Assembly (NCBI RefSeq): GCF_950023065.1
Contig: NC_088677.1
Coordinates: forward strand, 47,074,555-47,138,554
Direction of reading: 5' to 3'
DNA from: Planococcus citri
Lineage: Eukaryota; Arthropoda; Insecta; Hemiptera; Pseudococcidae
Length of the DNA stretch: 64,000 nt
Position numbers and translations under genes: made by a program. Shown one piece after another: positions 45,701 to 60,825 of this stretch. Numbering within the stretch: position 1 is the stretch's first letter; each line of letters starts with the position of its first letter. The notes beneath the pieces were generated by a model that saw only the letters and a list, made by a program, of their open reading frames with translations, had not been told where the DNA came from and ran no database searches.

Positions 45701-48700
45701 AGGAATATTTTTCTAGCCTAGATATTATTATTATAAAATTGGTTTACGTTTATCTGTTTCTACAAATTTATGCGATTTACGGGCGTTTATTTCTTTTCAA
45801 GTTCGCCCACAAATGGTGTAGTAATTTTACTGTTGAGGTTGAATTATCGCGGCCACCGGAAATATTTGCCATATACCTATAATGCCTTTTTTCAAATGAT
45901 GTGGTGTATGTACTGTTGTGCTGTGTACATTACATATGAACGGATAGTAATTTAGGTATAATACGAGTACATCGTAAAAAAGTACAATAAGACGTCGCCG
46001 TGAAAATAATTTATGAGTAAATCCGTAGTTTATAATCATATCATTCATATAAAATTGTTCTTTGTGCGTTCGCATGCTGCACAATAACGTTATTACAACT
46101 CCTATCACGAGGATTGCGTCCTTCTCCTTACTGCAGAACGCATTTACCATCATCATTTAGCGGGTAATTAAAGGTATTTTTAAATAGGTACTGCGCAATG
46201 CGCATCTGGTTACATACTATAGGACTTTTTGGACGAAAGAAGTACTCATAATGTACATAGTTCATGGGGTTTGAAAAATTACTCGTATTGGTTTAGGGTG
46301 TTACAAAGTTACAAACGTATGCAATGCATGGTAATCGTATCCTTGATCGAGTAAGGACACTGAAATCATAGTACTCTCGTAGTCGTAAGTATCGGTGCCC
46401 TGATTAAAAGTAGGTACTGAAGTGAAAGATAATGAACTTTACCAGCGCAGTATGATGGTGAAAAGTCAAAAGAGAGAAAGGAAATAGTACAGTACATACC
46501 TGTGAAATGAAGTCGTTTGACTGAAGGTAGACATATCAAATTGCCATCGTCGTCTTTCAAGTCAATATCATTGTATTCGTTCAGACTTAGGTGGAGTTCT
46601 TCAATGCTATAATATTAAAAAATAATATAAATTTAGCAAGTATTTAGTTTTTTAAAGCTTCAATTTAGGAAATAACTGTAAGCTAAAAAGCGATTCTGCT
46701 GCAAAAGAAATTGGCCCCCCTCATTTATAAATCAACAAATGATGTGGATTGCTAATATCTCAAAATTTTCATACTATTTTTCGCCATCATGTAACTTTTA
46801 ACCTATCATTCGAAATGAAACTGGATAAAAAATTGTATGGTTTTGCTTCTTTGGGTTTAAAATTTTGTAAATTTAAGCATCTGCACTGAAATAAGAACAA
46901 TAATTAGGTACCTAAATAATATTTCATTCAACTTCACCGAGAGATGTTTTGGTACGATCCAAAAATATTTTAGGGGTCTTTATTCCCGTCGTGAAATCAA
47001 AATCTCAAACTTTCGGATAGAGTTCTCAAATATGTACGTACGTGTCCGTAAAAAAAATTATATCAGTAGAGAAAGCGCGACGGAGGGGGTGAAAACGGAA
47101 CTCCTAGACAAATTTCTCGGTTAGCGCCAATCGACGAACCCACTTGAATAATACGACAGTACGAGAAATAGAACCCAATAACAGAAGAACTTCTAAATCT
47201 TCAATTTCAATACACCATATTTAAAGATATAAAATTATTCGGCAGTTTCACTCCCAACTGCCTCTTCTCAAAAAAAAAACTGTCGAGCCTTGATCCCGCT
47301 TTTGTGAACCAACTATCGTCTGCTCGCGATGAAACATTAAATGATTTGGAAGTTCGAATCTGTGATGTCAAGGAAGGAGAGTGACTTAGTATTCACCTCC
47401 AACCAAAGTCCTATTGTCGAAATTTCACGAAGTATCGAGAAAAAATTTTAAGCAAATGATTGATTTCTAGCTGAAATCCCTATAAGAATTCTAAATTCTA
47501 AATATTTGAAATAATTTTTCTGGATACACTCTGCTATTGGCTCATTGGTGTTCAAAAATGTCAAATTTGCTTCGATATTCAATAATCATTCGGTCATTCA
47601 ACATGGGTGACACGTAATTGATGAAAGTTACAACTACACGTACGAATACCCACATCGAAATCGTAAGTAAGACATTATTGAGCAACGAAAAACGGGACAA
47701 CATTCAAGGAAACTAACAGCTTATTGATCAATACACGGTTGAAAAAAAATTAGTATCGTTTAAACGTAATTAAAAACGAGCAATTTACGAGTCACGAGTC
47801 GTACTACTCGTAATATCTTCACTGTTAGATAGAGAGAAGATACCGTACCGAAATTATGCAACGAGATAATCCTCGATGATCTTCTCCAAAAAAAAAAAAA
47901 AAAAACGAAACAGTAGGTACATATAATTTTTTGAGTAAAAAATATGAACTTACTTAGGAAGTAATTTTAATATTCGCGTGACATTTGTCCACGTTATGTG
48001 TGTGGCATTTAAAACGATGCTTTTTAAGCTGGGAAAATGTTCCGCTTGCTGTTCCTCGCATCTCAGTACATCTTCGCTGAGATCGTTGAAACTTAAATTG
48101 GCAAATTTCAGTTTCGGCATTATCCTTAATATAGTGAGAATCTGCAAAACAATATGACGTATATTTTAGAAGTGGCGGAAAAAACGTCGTAGTGCAAATT
48201 AATCGATATCATTGTTTAATGCATGCGTAAGTATCTATAGGCTGTGATCTTGAACCTGCTTATATTTTTCCGTTAAACTGGTTTAATGGCCTATTCCAAA
48301 TTTAGTAGTGTCCACTTTGGAGTGCGTGATACGTCGCGAGAATCGTCTGGTGTGCGTTTTTTTCCCCTCGCAGGTTTATTTATTTATTTTTTGTGTACTA
48401 CAAATACGATGTCGTTTCGGTAATATAAAAAAATAAGGATGTAATTCGACTGTATGTAAAGTATGACGTGTGCAACGAACTTGACCGATCGTAATATAAA
48501 AGATTTGGTATTTGAAAAGATTCATTGCCAGGTTTAATTATTATTGTGTGTATGGCTTGTAGCGATGGCGTCGTAAATCAATGGGCATTGTTCTAGTAGA
48601 TAACAGATAAGTAAGTACTTACAGGTCGAATGAAAATGGTTACATCTCCACGAGTAATCTTATTGGGTCAATTTTTTAGTACCTTCATTTATGAATCTGC

Positions 48701-51700
48701 TATACTCGTAGAGTATATCTCGATGCTTAGTTTTTCAAAGAAGAATATTATGTAGGTAAGTTGTTGGATTGTGAGGTAGTGGCCAATTGGCCATTTTTTC
48801 AATATTAAGAATGCTGGATTAGCACGTAAAACCATATGATGTTGTAGAGTGGAGTAGATTAGAGGTGAAATTGCAGTGTTTTGGTAGATAATGAGGCTGG
48901 TTACCTAATACAAATCGCACCTTGGGAGTAATAAGGTTACATCTCAAAACAGTGAAATTTTACAGGAGAGTGATTTTCTTTTTTTCAAAAACTTGTTTCA
49001 TTATTTTCATCAACTTATAATTAATTGTGAGGAATGAATAGCACCTCATTTTAATGATCTGGTATCGTACCATCATTTAGCATAAGAACACTTTGAAAAA
49101 TAAAATCTTAAAGAGGAAATATATTATTTCAATTTTTGGAAAACATTTTGAGTTATAACCTTTCATTAAAATTAATCTGGAGGCGAAAGGAAGCGTCCAA
49201 AAAAAAAAAAATCATGTCAACAAAGTTGTAGAGAATTGAATTTTCAATCGACGTAATGTCGTTAGTTTTTTTCTAGAGTGCTTAGTTTTTGAGTTTTTCT
49301 CAAAAACTAAAATTTCATCACGTGCAAATTTATTTTTCTGAAAAGTGATAGATTTAAACATTTTTTTCCATTTGGTACACTACAAACCAATAAAAAATAC
49401 ACTTCTTGTGACTATTTCTATCTGACAAACATTCAAAACAATCAAAACTGTTTTTCAACACTTTGTATGTACAAAATTTACTCACAAAAGGCGGAGTTTT
49501 TTGGGATATACCCTTATAACTCCAAACAACTTGCAATGTTGTTGGGATTTTGAGTTAGGCCATTTGCGTTTTTTACAAGATCTAGATATTGTACCCAACT
49601 CAAAGTGTTATTTTTGGTTGAAGGGGGTCATACAAACCCCAAAAATGCAAAAAAGTCAAAATCGATTTTTTCGAGATATGTAACCTTAAGTATTACTCCC
49701 ATGGTGCGATATGACGCTTGAAGTTTGGATTTTCTACAAAAAATGAGGTAAAAGACATTTTGTCACAACAATAATTGTATGAGCAGTGCCTAACTCTCAA
49801 GTCCTGTCTACTCCAAAAATTAAGCATATTTACCTACTAGAATTTGGGAATTACCAAAAAGCAGTATTGCATTTTAGTGGATCATCTTTTGTCAACTTTT
49901 TGTGCTGTTTAATTTTCTTCAACTTTGACAAAATATCTATGCTGTTTTCGTGTTCTTGGAACTTTGATTATAACTCTTAAGCAATACATAGCCTACATAC
50001 AAATTCTGACCAACATTATCATATGGGACATTTTTGAATTTCTGATCTGTAGTATAGGTAGAGGTATATATTTTCTAATATGCTTCGATGAATTTCCTTT
50101 AGATTACTGTGTAATTTTTTAATTTTTAGAGTAGGTATTTCTGCATGAGTTTGGATATAGAACTATTCGTTGATATCTATCTACTTTTCTACCTAGTTTA
50201 ACATGATTAAGTATTCCATTTTTTTTTTGTACATTTCTGTATTTTTCGATTTGGAATCGATGACAGGGAACTACTGGAATTTAATGAAAATAACAGCACA
50301 AAAATAATATAATTAGTGAAATCTATTAAATTGTTACGGAATTTCATTGATTTTTTTTTGCAGTAATATTTCTGCGTCTTACTCGAATTCCAGTGATTTT
50401 TCATTGATTTCCTGATGATTTTAGTCATTAATTCCATTTTGGTGAAATTTTGGTACTGTTTTTCTCTCGTGATATGATTCATGCATTTTTCGATTATTCA
50501 CAAACAATTTTAATTTGAAAAAATTGAACTTTTCTTGAAAGTTATTTTTATAAATCGTGATTGGAGTTCTTATTCGGGAAGGAAAAGTTGAAATTTACAA
50601 AATTGAGTCTTGAGTAATTTTTACTGGCTGACGTAATATTACTCGTACCGTACTGGAAATTCGTTGGGAAGCGGTAATAATTTGGGGGGGGGATCATTGG
50701 TTGGAATATCCTCAAATTTTTTCATAAAATTCTAAAAATAATCTCTATTATTTTTTAAAAAATACGTCGTAATATTCAAGTATGTACAAATATCCACAAC
50801 GCAGGGCGAAATGCGAGGAAAAGCACCCAAACCAGTTGTTCAAATTACATTCGAACTGTACAAAAATCAAGCCACAACTCATTAATAGATTTTTTTCAAC
50901 TTCATTTCACGAATGATAAACAAACATAAAGGATAGTTGATTAGAATTCGTGATCAACTGATCCTCCTCAATAAGCCATTCAAGGACAGCGATTCGATTT
51001 GCGAATCGAACGTAGTGGAATTTTACGACTATACGTATTTCATGTAGCGCCAACGAGTTGATGAAAAAATTTGTCAAAAAAAAAAAAAACTAGTCTGTAC
51101 TCTCCATTGACATACGTATTTACGATTCGCTTTTCGTTATGGTGATCTGATGTACTAATAGAGAAGTCAGCGAGTAGGTAGGAACTAGGAAGTCATACTA
51201 CTACGTAGTGATATATACAATATACATGGCTGAATACACACTGTGTAAGTGTAACCCATTTACTTAGCCTAACTAGATATATTTTGTCATCATTGTTATA
51301 ACCTATTTACTGTAATAGAAAACCAATTAAGTAAGCTTTTTTTTTATTGGATTTAAATATGTAGCTGTTGCTGTTGCAATAGTTTTTCAATGAGTGTTTT
51401 TCTCAATAGTATTTTATAATAATAATAAAATATAAATAGGTAGGTGCTGGCCACTGGTGATGAGTAATGAGAAAAAAAAGTATTATATACCTATATTTTG
51501 TGGAGCTTAAACGATATAATAAGTTGATGACGTCATTAATATAGAGCCAGGATTCTGCCTTCACGCTAAACCGTTTGAGGAAAAAATTTGATGAGAGTAA
51601 GAGAGAAAGATGAGAGGTGTGCTTGTGTGATTTGTGGCTTATTATTAATTAGACATCGCAATATTATATAAATTTTTCCTACATTTTCTTGATTAATTAT

Positions 51701-52031
51701 CGAGCGTGAATGTTATTCGTACACATCGTAATAGCTATACAATATTGTGATGATATAAGAATAATGTGTATTATCGGAATGTGAAGATTACCTCGTTCCA
51801 TTGTGAAAGATTATTTTGAGCTAAATCTAAATCCTCGACGGTTTTGCATTTTTCTTTTAAATCTATTTCATGGCCCGCTGAATCGATATCACAGTCGTTT
51901 AGGACTAGTAAAGATGGTATGTACTTTCGAGGACTACGTTTTGGCACGTATATGGCCACCGGAGTTTGATCGAATATCTCATCTCCGTATATTCCATATT
52001 TCTCGTTGATAGCTTCCAATAACGATGGCAT
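39702..52031 (-). CDS. TBCEL: tubulin-specific chaperone cofactor E-like protein (TBCEL)
   Basis: Seven coding exons on the minus strand: 52031-51792, 48141-47954, 46606-46500, 42844-42686, 42585-42434, 41084-40924 and 40029-39702, giving 444 residues (human TBCEL 424). The N-terminus (MPSLLEAINEKYG) is followed by leucine-rich repeats (PSLLVLNDCDI, VEDLDLAQNNLSQWNE, KLKFANLSFNDL, LKSIVLNATHITW, FPKLEILVLADCPL, FRYLKFLNLNNTLL). Then come an LRR cap (YTKHERRQLLIARLPNIRVL), AERAFIRYYMDKPE and a C-terminal ubiquitin-like domain ending YNIRNGDEIIVESKLNK. TBCEL destabilises tubulin and so tunes microtubules. The exon containing the start continues upstream in frame to an acceptor (TTTTACAG), so 5' non-coding exons lie further right. 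Introns reach 3.9 kb. The exon at 40924 uses a weak donor (AG|GTTCGC). Confidence 0.94.
48914..49710. mobile_element. 797-bp inverted-repeat element in TBCEL intron 1
   Basis: ATCGCACCTTGGGAGTAATA and AGGTTACAT at the left are mirrored by ATGTAACCTTAAGTATTACTC CCATGGTGCGAT at the right, with a few mismatches. The interior has no coding content that I recognise. No clear target duplication. Confidence 0.7.
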
Positions 52032-55000
52032 TTCTGCAGTAGAGGCAATGTATCGGTTTATTCGATCGTACGCTGTAAAAGAGCAACAAATCAGACGCGA
52101 TAGATGAAATGCTGAGTTGCATGAATATTTCATACGTGTTTACTTAGGTAATAATAATGTGTATTGTAGGTACTTAGGTAGAGTCGGTACCATATGGCAC
52201 GCGTAATGAAACTTGGTAATTTTGAAATCGACCTAAGAGCTACCTAAATGTGTAAGCGTATATGTACGAGTATATTATGTGTCGATATTTGAAACTTGTT
52301 TAATCTGATAAAAATTGAAAAAGTAGATATAAACAAAGAAAGGAGAGAAAGAGAGAAAGAAGAAGCGAGTGAGAGGGAAAAAAGAGCGATCGGTGACCTC
52401 GCGATACCAAAGTGTGCGGTCTGTCACGATTAATTTGAATGGATGGTGAGGTGGTTTGATTGTCGAGATGTGGCTGTTTTTATGCAGGGAAGAATCCCCT
52501 TTGCTTTCGAGGATAGTTTATACTTTATAGCACATACATAATATACTAGCCATGGCATCAGTGCATTATGTAACAGCGGACAAGCCTCGTGATTTGCAAT
52601 CTCGGATAGACTATAAAGCTGCGAAGTACACGGCAGAATGCGCGTAGTTGCCAAGTGTGTAGAAAAAAAAACGATCGAGCGGATGGTCTGAAGAAAAAGA
52701 AGTATCTACGCGTGAAAATAATACGCACATATACTGAAGTCTGAATTAATAGGACAGATGAGATTTTCGAATGTAAAATCGACTAATTAAGGCGATTTTT
52801 TCCAGTCCTTTTTGCATGATGGCTATCGACCGTCGAGTTGCCTTCGGTGTAAATAGGTACACGAGTTAATGCACGAGTAGAATCAAGATGCGAAACTTAC
52901 AATCAAGCTTGTGGGTTTTCGTTATTTCGTAATTCGAATATGATTACGTGAAATTACTCGATCGCGAGATTGTTTCGCAAATATATTCGTAGATGATGGT
53001 AATACACACACGTACATTTTGTTTAGGTGTATATCGCGATTCGCGAAATACTCGTTATAATGGCATAGCAATGCAATTTGATCGAAAGTTCGACTCTCCT
53101 TTGCTGAGATTATTTTCGTGGGTCGTCATTAAGCTACGCATTGTCGTAATACCCTCCCCTTTTTTACTTTCGACTTTCGTAAAAGGGTACACGTGACTGG
53201 GTATTATCAGATTTTCACCGTTGGGCACTGGGGTGCACGTGTGTCACTTGCAGCGGTACAAATTCGCGATTTATTATGGAATAGGAGTCGTGCGGGGTGT
53301 TTGAATGAAAAAGTACTAGATAAGAAGTTAACAAAGGGTGCACCCTGCACAATGTAACGAAGCAAAGGTCTAGCCTTTTTCGAAGGAGGATTGATTTTAT
53401 TTTTTTTTCGTTGTTGAATGGAATGGTTTTATGACGTTTTGAATGCAGAGGAGGGGACAGGATCACGATTGTGTTGTATATGAGGAAATTGGGCGACGTA
53501 GAAATTTGATCAAATGTATCAATTTTAAAATGTTTTTCGAGCAATCGATTCTTTCAAAATTACAGTGCTGTGTCTTTACTATGAGCTTCAGTTGGTGATT
53601 ATTTCTGAGTTTTATTTCAACGTTTACAAGTTTATTGAAAAATTAATTGGTTTCCAGAGTTGATATTTTGTTTTTGTTAAGGGGGGGGGGGGAGGTGAAA
53701 AACGAGTGACACTGATTTTGTTTTTCGAAAGAACGCAGTTACTGGAATCCTGTGAAGCTCTTTTTCTATAAATATTGAAAAATAAACATAACATACATTT
53801 TTCGCAAACCTATTTCTGTTACATTTTCGACGACGACGTTCGTTTCCTCAATTATCGTTCAAATTAAATACGATTAAAAAAAAATCTTTTCATAGCCTCT
53901 ACCATACCCCCACTTTAAAATCTATTACACTTGTTCCTTTTAGTTTTGAATAACGTTTCATCCTTAAATTTTCAAAACGGGCAATAATGTTCATCAAAAT
54001 TTTTTTGTTGAAGACTATTCGGTTCGTTGTTCTAATATATTTAATTAATACTTTTCAGTTTGGCCATTCACCGTACCTTATTCTTTTCTTTCAATTTGTA
54101 CTTTTTGCATTCAATTTGACGAGTTCTCTGTAACTTGGCTGCTAACGTCAACTCACTGTACCAAATTGGGACACCTTGTATAGCGCTTATTGTTTCTCGC
54201 GTATTTGTAGGGTATACCCTACCTATTACCTATTCCATACCCAACCAAATCTATGTACTCGTTATAATTCGGAAGCATGTCATTTGAGTAGTCGAATTCG
54301 TTTTCAAGACTTCAAGTCGATGACAAAATTTAGAACGCGATACGTAGTAGGTACCTAATTCGGGACAAAGTAACGAGTAGCTTACCTATTACGTAGTACG
54401 TAAATACATACAACATATACTATATGTACTGTACGTAAATAAACTAGGAAGAAAAAAATTGCGTTTCCGTGTAAAAAATTTTGCGTTCACGCGACAACTC
54501 GAAAAAGAATCGATTAGGTATATTATATCGTCGTAGGTTGAATTTACTATAACGAAATGAAAAGAAAAAGGAAAACACGAAAAAGAAACAGAAAGGAAAA
54601 ACACTCCGCGTCGCTTGTCGTGGTCAATAGCTTACACTTACACAAAGGAACACTAGTAGGTAGGTGTACCTATAACGTTAGGAGTTCTTTGCTCTTTGGT
54701 ATTTTTTTGTTGTTGTTTATTTTATTTTTAATCAAAGGGGACATATACTCGTGGAATTCGTTTGTGTAGCTGTAGTAGTGTACCTGGTCCTAAACCTAGT
54801 ATGTGTACTAGAATGTAAACAAAACATAGTTACGTAGTACTTATTTAGGTAAATACTTGGCAATGTAAACGTAATTCTTTTCAAAGGACATCCAAGTACC
54901 TATGTATTAGCGAGTACGTTCAGTAGTACAGTACTACAATATATGCGAGAAGTTGGTAAAAATTCACTGTACTGTAGATTGAGTGATACCCGTGCTAGCG

Positions 55001-55817
55001 TTACATTATTACAACACGCAAAATATAGTGTCTATGTAGTAGATTATATTGCACGTTAATGAATTACGTAAGTGAGTATGTGTAGTATACCTGGATTTTT
55101 ATGAATTACTGTATCTCGACGTACGCATGTATACGTATGTTATGCATGAAAATATGTAATCACTTCACAGTATTATACGATCTTTGTTGGCGACACAACA
55201 CAACACATAACTGATAATAAAAATATAGGTAAAAACGACAACGAAGACAACGGAGATAAAGATGAGCACGAAAAATTACCCGACGATTATAATTACGTCT
55301 CTTTTTTGCGTTTGTGTGTAAAGAAAAGCTACCGAATTACATAAACGAACACATGTATATTCGAGCACAACGAAGTAAAAAAAGAAACCTTTCACTTTAA
55401 TATAATACACACATTAAAAAACTAGACGTACGCATTAGAAGAAAAAAATATTAAAACGCATCGAGCTATTCGACTCCGTCTCCGTAGAGCGCCCAGCATA
55501 CGAATGTAAATAAAAACAGCTGATTTTCCTGATAAAACGTCGTTACAAAAAAAAATCGCCTCAACGCAACGTAGTACTAGAGACGCAATACGATCTGCGC
55601 AACACATTGGCCGCGTTTGTTGTGACACCCCCGTTCCCCGTTACCCTAGACGGACGCGTGTTATCACAGGCTAGAGTTTGTTTGTAAATACAGCAACGCT
55701 GCGCGTTCTCGCTATTGGATTGGCGTTTTCCTTGGTGAGATGGAAATTCGCGAACGCGAATACTGATGTTAGTGCTACGATTGGAGAATGCTGCCTCAAC
55801 TTTGAGCTTTACCAATT
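52032..55817. other. TBCEL upstream region, no gene recognised
   Basis: This should include TBCEL 5' UTR exon(s) and promoter, but none can be defined. A purine-rich AGAGAAAG tract lies near 52338-52385 and a run of twelve G near 53681. The less AT-rich stretch near 55480-55680 (CGTTCCCCGTTACCCTAGAC) is a possible promoter region. Confidence 0.4.
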
Positions 55818-56065
55818 GAAGGGCTAATTGTGAAAGTCGCCTTAGTCATTTTTTTGTTCACACAACTTTGAACATTTTTTTTTCATATTTCATCAATTTT
55901 AAAGGGAAAAATGAGTATTGTAATGCATTCTGGGATAGTTGAAGATGTTTTTTTAATACTTGACCATGAAGTTTTTACATTATCACTGAAGCAGGACAAC
56001 AAACGTTTTCATTGATTTGTACAAAAATCACTGCTGACTAAGGCGACTTTCACAATTAGCCCTTC
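55818..56065. mobile_element. 248-bp MITE with AATT target duplication (family B type)
   Basis: GAAGGGCTAATTGTGAAAGT, continuing to TTAGTCA, is perfectly mirrored by TGACTAAGGCGACTTTCACA ATTAGCCCTTC, about 31 bases. It is flanked by AATT (55814-55817 and 56066-56069). No coding content. Confidence 0.88.
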
Positions 56066-59000
56066 AATTCGAACGGCGATGATCATTTTTACGTTGACGA
56101 GGGGACGAGCGAGGGCCTATTTGTCTCATAGTTAACTCGAATTCGGCGATAATTTTTCAATTCCAGGTGAGAATTATCTATTGCAGCGAGTGATAGAGGT
56201 AGAAAGGACGCACGTTTGAAGTCTTTGTTTGCTGTATGATCGCGTGAATAGTATAAGAAATAACCGTGCGAAGCGTTACCGTATAGAAGGTCACGTTGTC
56301 CCCCTTCGATTTGAAGCGGATCTGAGCTCGAGTTGAGAGCTTCAGCTTCGTGCAATGTGTGGGACGAAGTAAAGGGTTAAGCAGCGTAGCAGGTATATAG
56401 ATCTACGAGGTGGAGAGGTAATAACAGTAAACAAAACTTGTCTCTCCGGATCGTCGATCCTCTCTCCCTCTCTTCAGGCACTCGTACCATAACTGGATCG
56501 AGATCGCGAATGGTCTTTGTCTGTGTAAAATTGCGACGTTAAATTTTATAAGAGATGAATTTTTTTAGGTCATTTCGTACCGATATTTACATTTTTACGT
56601 GGATGGGTACTTATGCACCTTATAATATCTACATAGAGATTTTGATACCCACGCGACTAGCCTTAAGCGTCGAAAGGCTGCGAATTTCGAATTTCACCGT
56701 ACCGTACGTGCTGTTGCTATTTGTTGGCTCTTCTTTTCTTTTACTTTACCCATTACTCCGCTCGATCCTCCAATCATTATATATTTACTGTTTCAAATTA
56801 TGTTGAAAAATTTTGGCGTTGGCGGGTTGGTAATACGCTAGTGTACGTGTAGTCGGGTACACGTGCGAGTGCGACGTGCATGTGCAATTGCGCATGCAAA
56901 CGTTTCATTTCATTGTCTCATGTCTGGTATTCTACAGTGCTGGTGAATTGAAGAAACACACGTTTATAAGACTTATGTGCATGCGTATGCAAATAAAAAA
57001 GCTCGCAACTCACGTATTATGGATTGCTAACTAGTGACTACCTACTTGATACCTAGACCTACTCGCGGACTGAATGATGGTGAAATGATGCGCAGATTGT
57101 CGCATTGAATGACTCGTTTACATGAAATTATCTTTCGCGGTTTTGGTTTCGTGTAATGCGAAACTGAATATTTACAACTTGTTTGGATGTAAAAGATTGT
57201 CTTGCGAGGTGTTTTTTACGGGTAATACGAGGGCGTATTGTTTTGCAAGGTTCTTCATACCATTCCTAATCAAATTGTCTCAGGAGAAGAGTGAAAAGCG
57301 AGTTTCATCTACGAAATGAGTTTTATAAACGAAGCATTTGATTGAGGAAAGTGAAACGAATTAGAAATAGGAAGGGGTAAAGAGATCGGTGCTCGGTTAG
57401 TGACTGTCAAAAGGCCAAATGTGGCGTTGAAAAAAGATAGGAATTGCCGATCAAAAGCTTAGGCTTAGGTATGGGGAGCTCACAAGATAGCGTACCTGTT
57501 GTCTTAAATGGTAGCGAGGAAACGTACTATGTCATGCATTTTCAATAATACGTAGTCATTCTTATTCTCAACCCGCCGTAGAAGAATAATCATCGGTGGA
57601 AAAGAAAATCCTTCACCTTCTAGTCTGTTGAAATTAGGTTCTAGAAGAGATCGTTTTGCTAGGTTTTGATAGCTCTTTAAAAAGTGCATTAAAAATCCCT
57701 CCTGGCGCAACATTTCTGTACCGCAATTGGCCTAAAGATCTGATTAATGTCTGAAAATTTTTAAAAAAATTAAAGAAACTGTTTGAAAAATTTGCCAAAA
57801 GTGGTTTTGCAAACACCCCAAAAAATGGAGATGAAGAACACTCTTCGAGGGGAATTTTAAATCATGTCATGTTTTTTGCGTGGAACTAATAATTGTTTAT
57901 GAATGTGATTGAGCCCAAAACTATTTTCTTATCTGATCTGTAAGTGAGCTAAATTGGTCGATGGATGGTGTTCTCATAAAGAACAATTGCAATTTTTTTC
58001 TTCATTCGTTTCAAGTCAAATCTGAAGAAAATTTAATAATTTTGTAAGCAGTAAATTAGAAATAGTAGGTACTTACCTATCTCATAGATTGCGGTAATTA
58101 ATCAATTACTGTAATGAAGTACCTTCTCATCGCTTTTATAATGATCACCTGAATGTGGAAGTTGAATTTAATGATAACTTATGTGCGAGTACGCATCCGT
58201 CGTTATCATTTAGTCTGTTTTAATTCAGTGTTGTACGGTAAAATACCCTGCGAGCGTGGAAATTATTGATAATCTTGATAAAATTGAAATGAGAAAAAAA
58301 TCGGAAGAAGCGAGCAACTTTCAAGTCTCGAGTGATGATTTAAATTAACGCAATAAATGCGGTAAATTCTGATTGATACAAGTGCGAGTAGTTTTCTTAT
58401 ATAAACGAGTAATAATAAATATTACGCGTGGGTTTGATAAACTCAATTAAATGAATAGGTAAGCCTAAATACAGGTGCGAGATTTGCTCCCAGTTCGATC
58501 TAGTTTGATTTGAAATTAACTGTAGTTGTAGTTGATCGATAAAAATATCTCGAGATGTAAGTACCTATGTGCTACTGAACAGTACACTGCAAAATACCAG
58601 AACAGTTGTTTTAGTGAAATATCTTTATATTACATAATTATAAAATTTCTAAAACTGAAGGATGCTTGGCTTATTTATAGACTTTTGCATTAATATTTGC
58701 AACAGCGAGTATTGGTTTGTCTCTAATGTTTTTTTTAATGTTTTGTTTTCAGATTCAAAAATACACTTTGTACGAAGTTAACTACATACAAGTAATTCAA
58801 ATCCATAGATGAAGCATTCTCCGTACATCATCTCTCATGTCATAGTATCCGGCTAATAATCAGATAAAATGTTCAAATTGATTCCAAAACCATCAATACA
58901 CACTCACTCAAGCCCATTGTCAAGATCATCAAAGCTAAACCCCGATAATGACCTCGATGAATCGAAGTACTTTGACCTAAGATCTATTCCTTTGAACTTC

Positions 59001-60825
59001 AAGTCGACCATGATTTACAGGTTTTAGGCCATCAGTTTCCCTTTTTTCATGTACGCGTAGCGCTGTGTTAACGGTTGCTATGAACTGTGCGAACTGTTCG
59101 TCTTCGTATAGGTAGTGATAATGCCATGCCTATTGATGCATAAATTCTCACTATGCAGTATGCACTCGTACTCCAGAATATAAAAAGTTTCTCTGCGTTA
59201 AATCGTAGATGTACAAAAACCTGTAATCGAGTTTAATTTACCATCATCGAACTCGAACGCCTAAATAAGTAGATATACAATTTACTGGCGTTAAAAGGGC
59301 AACTGATGATATGCTATTGAAGTTTTTAAAATGAACTGTTATTACGAGCATTTTTCATAAAAATCTCACGTTTCGATCATCAAATCTGTGTATAAATAAT
59401 TAACTACATAGATGAAAAAAATATGTCGTACCTATGGCGATTTTATTCATTTGAATTATATTTTCTTATTACCTTCGTTGTTTTGTTTTTAATTTTTATT
59501 ATTTTAGATCGGTCAAATCTTGAATTGAAAAGGCTGAGTTTAATGGTTAGGTTTCAATTATTTATTTTTTTTAAAATTATAATTCATAATCGTAGTTGTG
59601 CTCAACATGTTAAGTTTAGATTTTTTCTATAGTAATTTTAAAAATTGATTTTTATCGATTAAAAGAACTATAGTTAACCGTTCAATCCTTTCAATTTTCC
59701 ATTTTCCGCATTCAAAATTCTACACCTAAATTGTTATTATGTACCTATTTTTTCTCTCGTTCAGTTCAGTAAAATAGAAAAAGCCAAGGTTTATCGACTA
59801 CACTGTACCTACCTGTAAACCCTTATAAGGAAACTTGTTCGTGGATTTAGTACTAGTCTAGTTAACAATTATTATTATTGTTGAAGCTATTTGATATTTA
59901 AAATCTTATCTTCTTTTGAATTTCAAATTTTATGTCATTATAATGATGTACTCCTGCATTGCGATGGCGAGTATTGGATATACGTAATTAGAGTTTGTTC
60001 GCTGTTGTGTGTGAACTTGTAGATGTGAGTAGTGAACGAAGGTGAGGGTGAATAAACTTTCGTCTTGACTCTTGAGTGACACGAAATCTAAATAATGTGA
60101 GATTACCGCGTTTGTTCGGAATATTTTTCAATTATAGGCTAATTCGTTCTTTTGCGCCTAAAATAGTGAATTTAGGCAACTTCATACTCTCGTGTGTACT
60201 TGTACGAACATACGTTACGGCTACATGACTGACTCGGTCTTCGGCCATCGGCAAATCCAATTTCTATAAAATGTATTACTGCGTAACAATACTTGGTGAG
60301 TGGCCGAGTGGGTAGTGAGTACCTGGTCTGAATAGTAGTTTTCAAATTTTCAATGAGGACTCTGTGCAATGTGCATTGTGCAAAGGTGTTAACTGGCTCA
60401 CTCATTACAATTATCAATAGTTGAAGAAGATTCAAAAAGAGGACTATTGAAAACTCATAAGGAATTATTCGCCTTCATTTGCATAATTTTTAGTATTAAA
60501 AATAATGCAGGATGAACGCAAGAACTGAGACCAAAGAAAACGAAAAGAATATAGGATCATTGTAATAAATCTCTATAAGAGGCAATCTATTGTTAGTATT
60601 GTGATTTGATTTGAAAGTTTCATGAATTTGACTCCGATTTGGTTATGCAACGACAAGGTGAAACAAAAACGAACCAACGAACGCTATTGCCTATGAATCA
60701 AACGTTTCCATATCAATCAAATTTAAAGAGAATGAGAAATTCAAAATTATGAATTTTGATGATTTTGTCTGATCAGTGAAAAGTGAAAACGTAAAAATGG
60801 ACCAAAAGATAAATAGAATCAAAAC
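56066..60825. other. gene-poor intergenic stretch
   Basis: About 4.8 kb without recognised exons on either strand. The short open frames present have no splice support or family features. Confidence 0.45.

Noticed and set aside
53681..53692. Run of twelve G in TBCEL upstream DNA
   Set aside because: Short homopolymer only; no quadruplex-type series of G runs around it.
56089..56355. 88-residue minus-strand frame
   Set aside because: No splice context, family match or signal; chance frame in gene-poor DNA.
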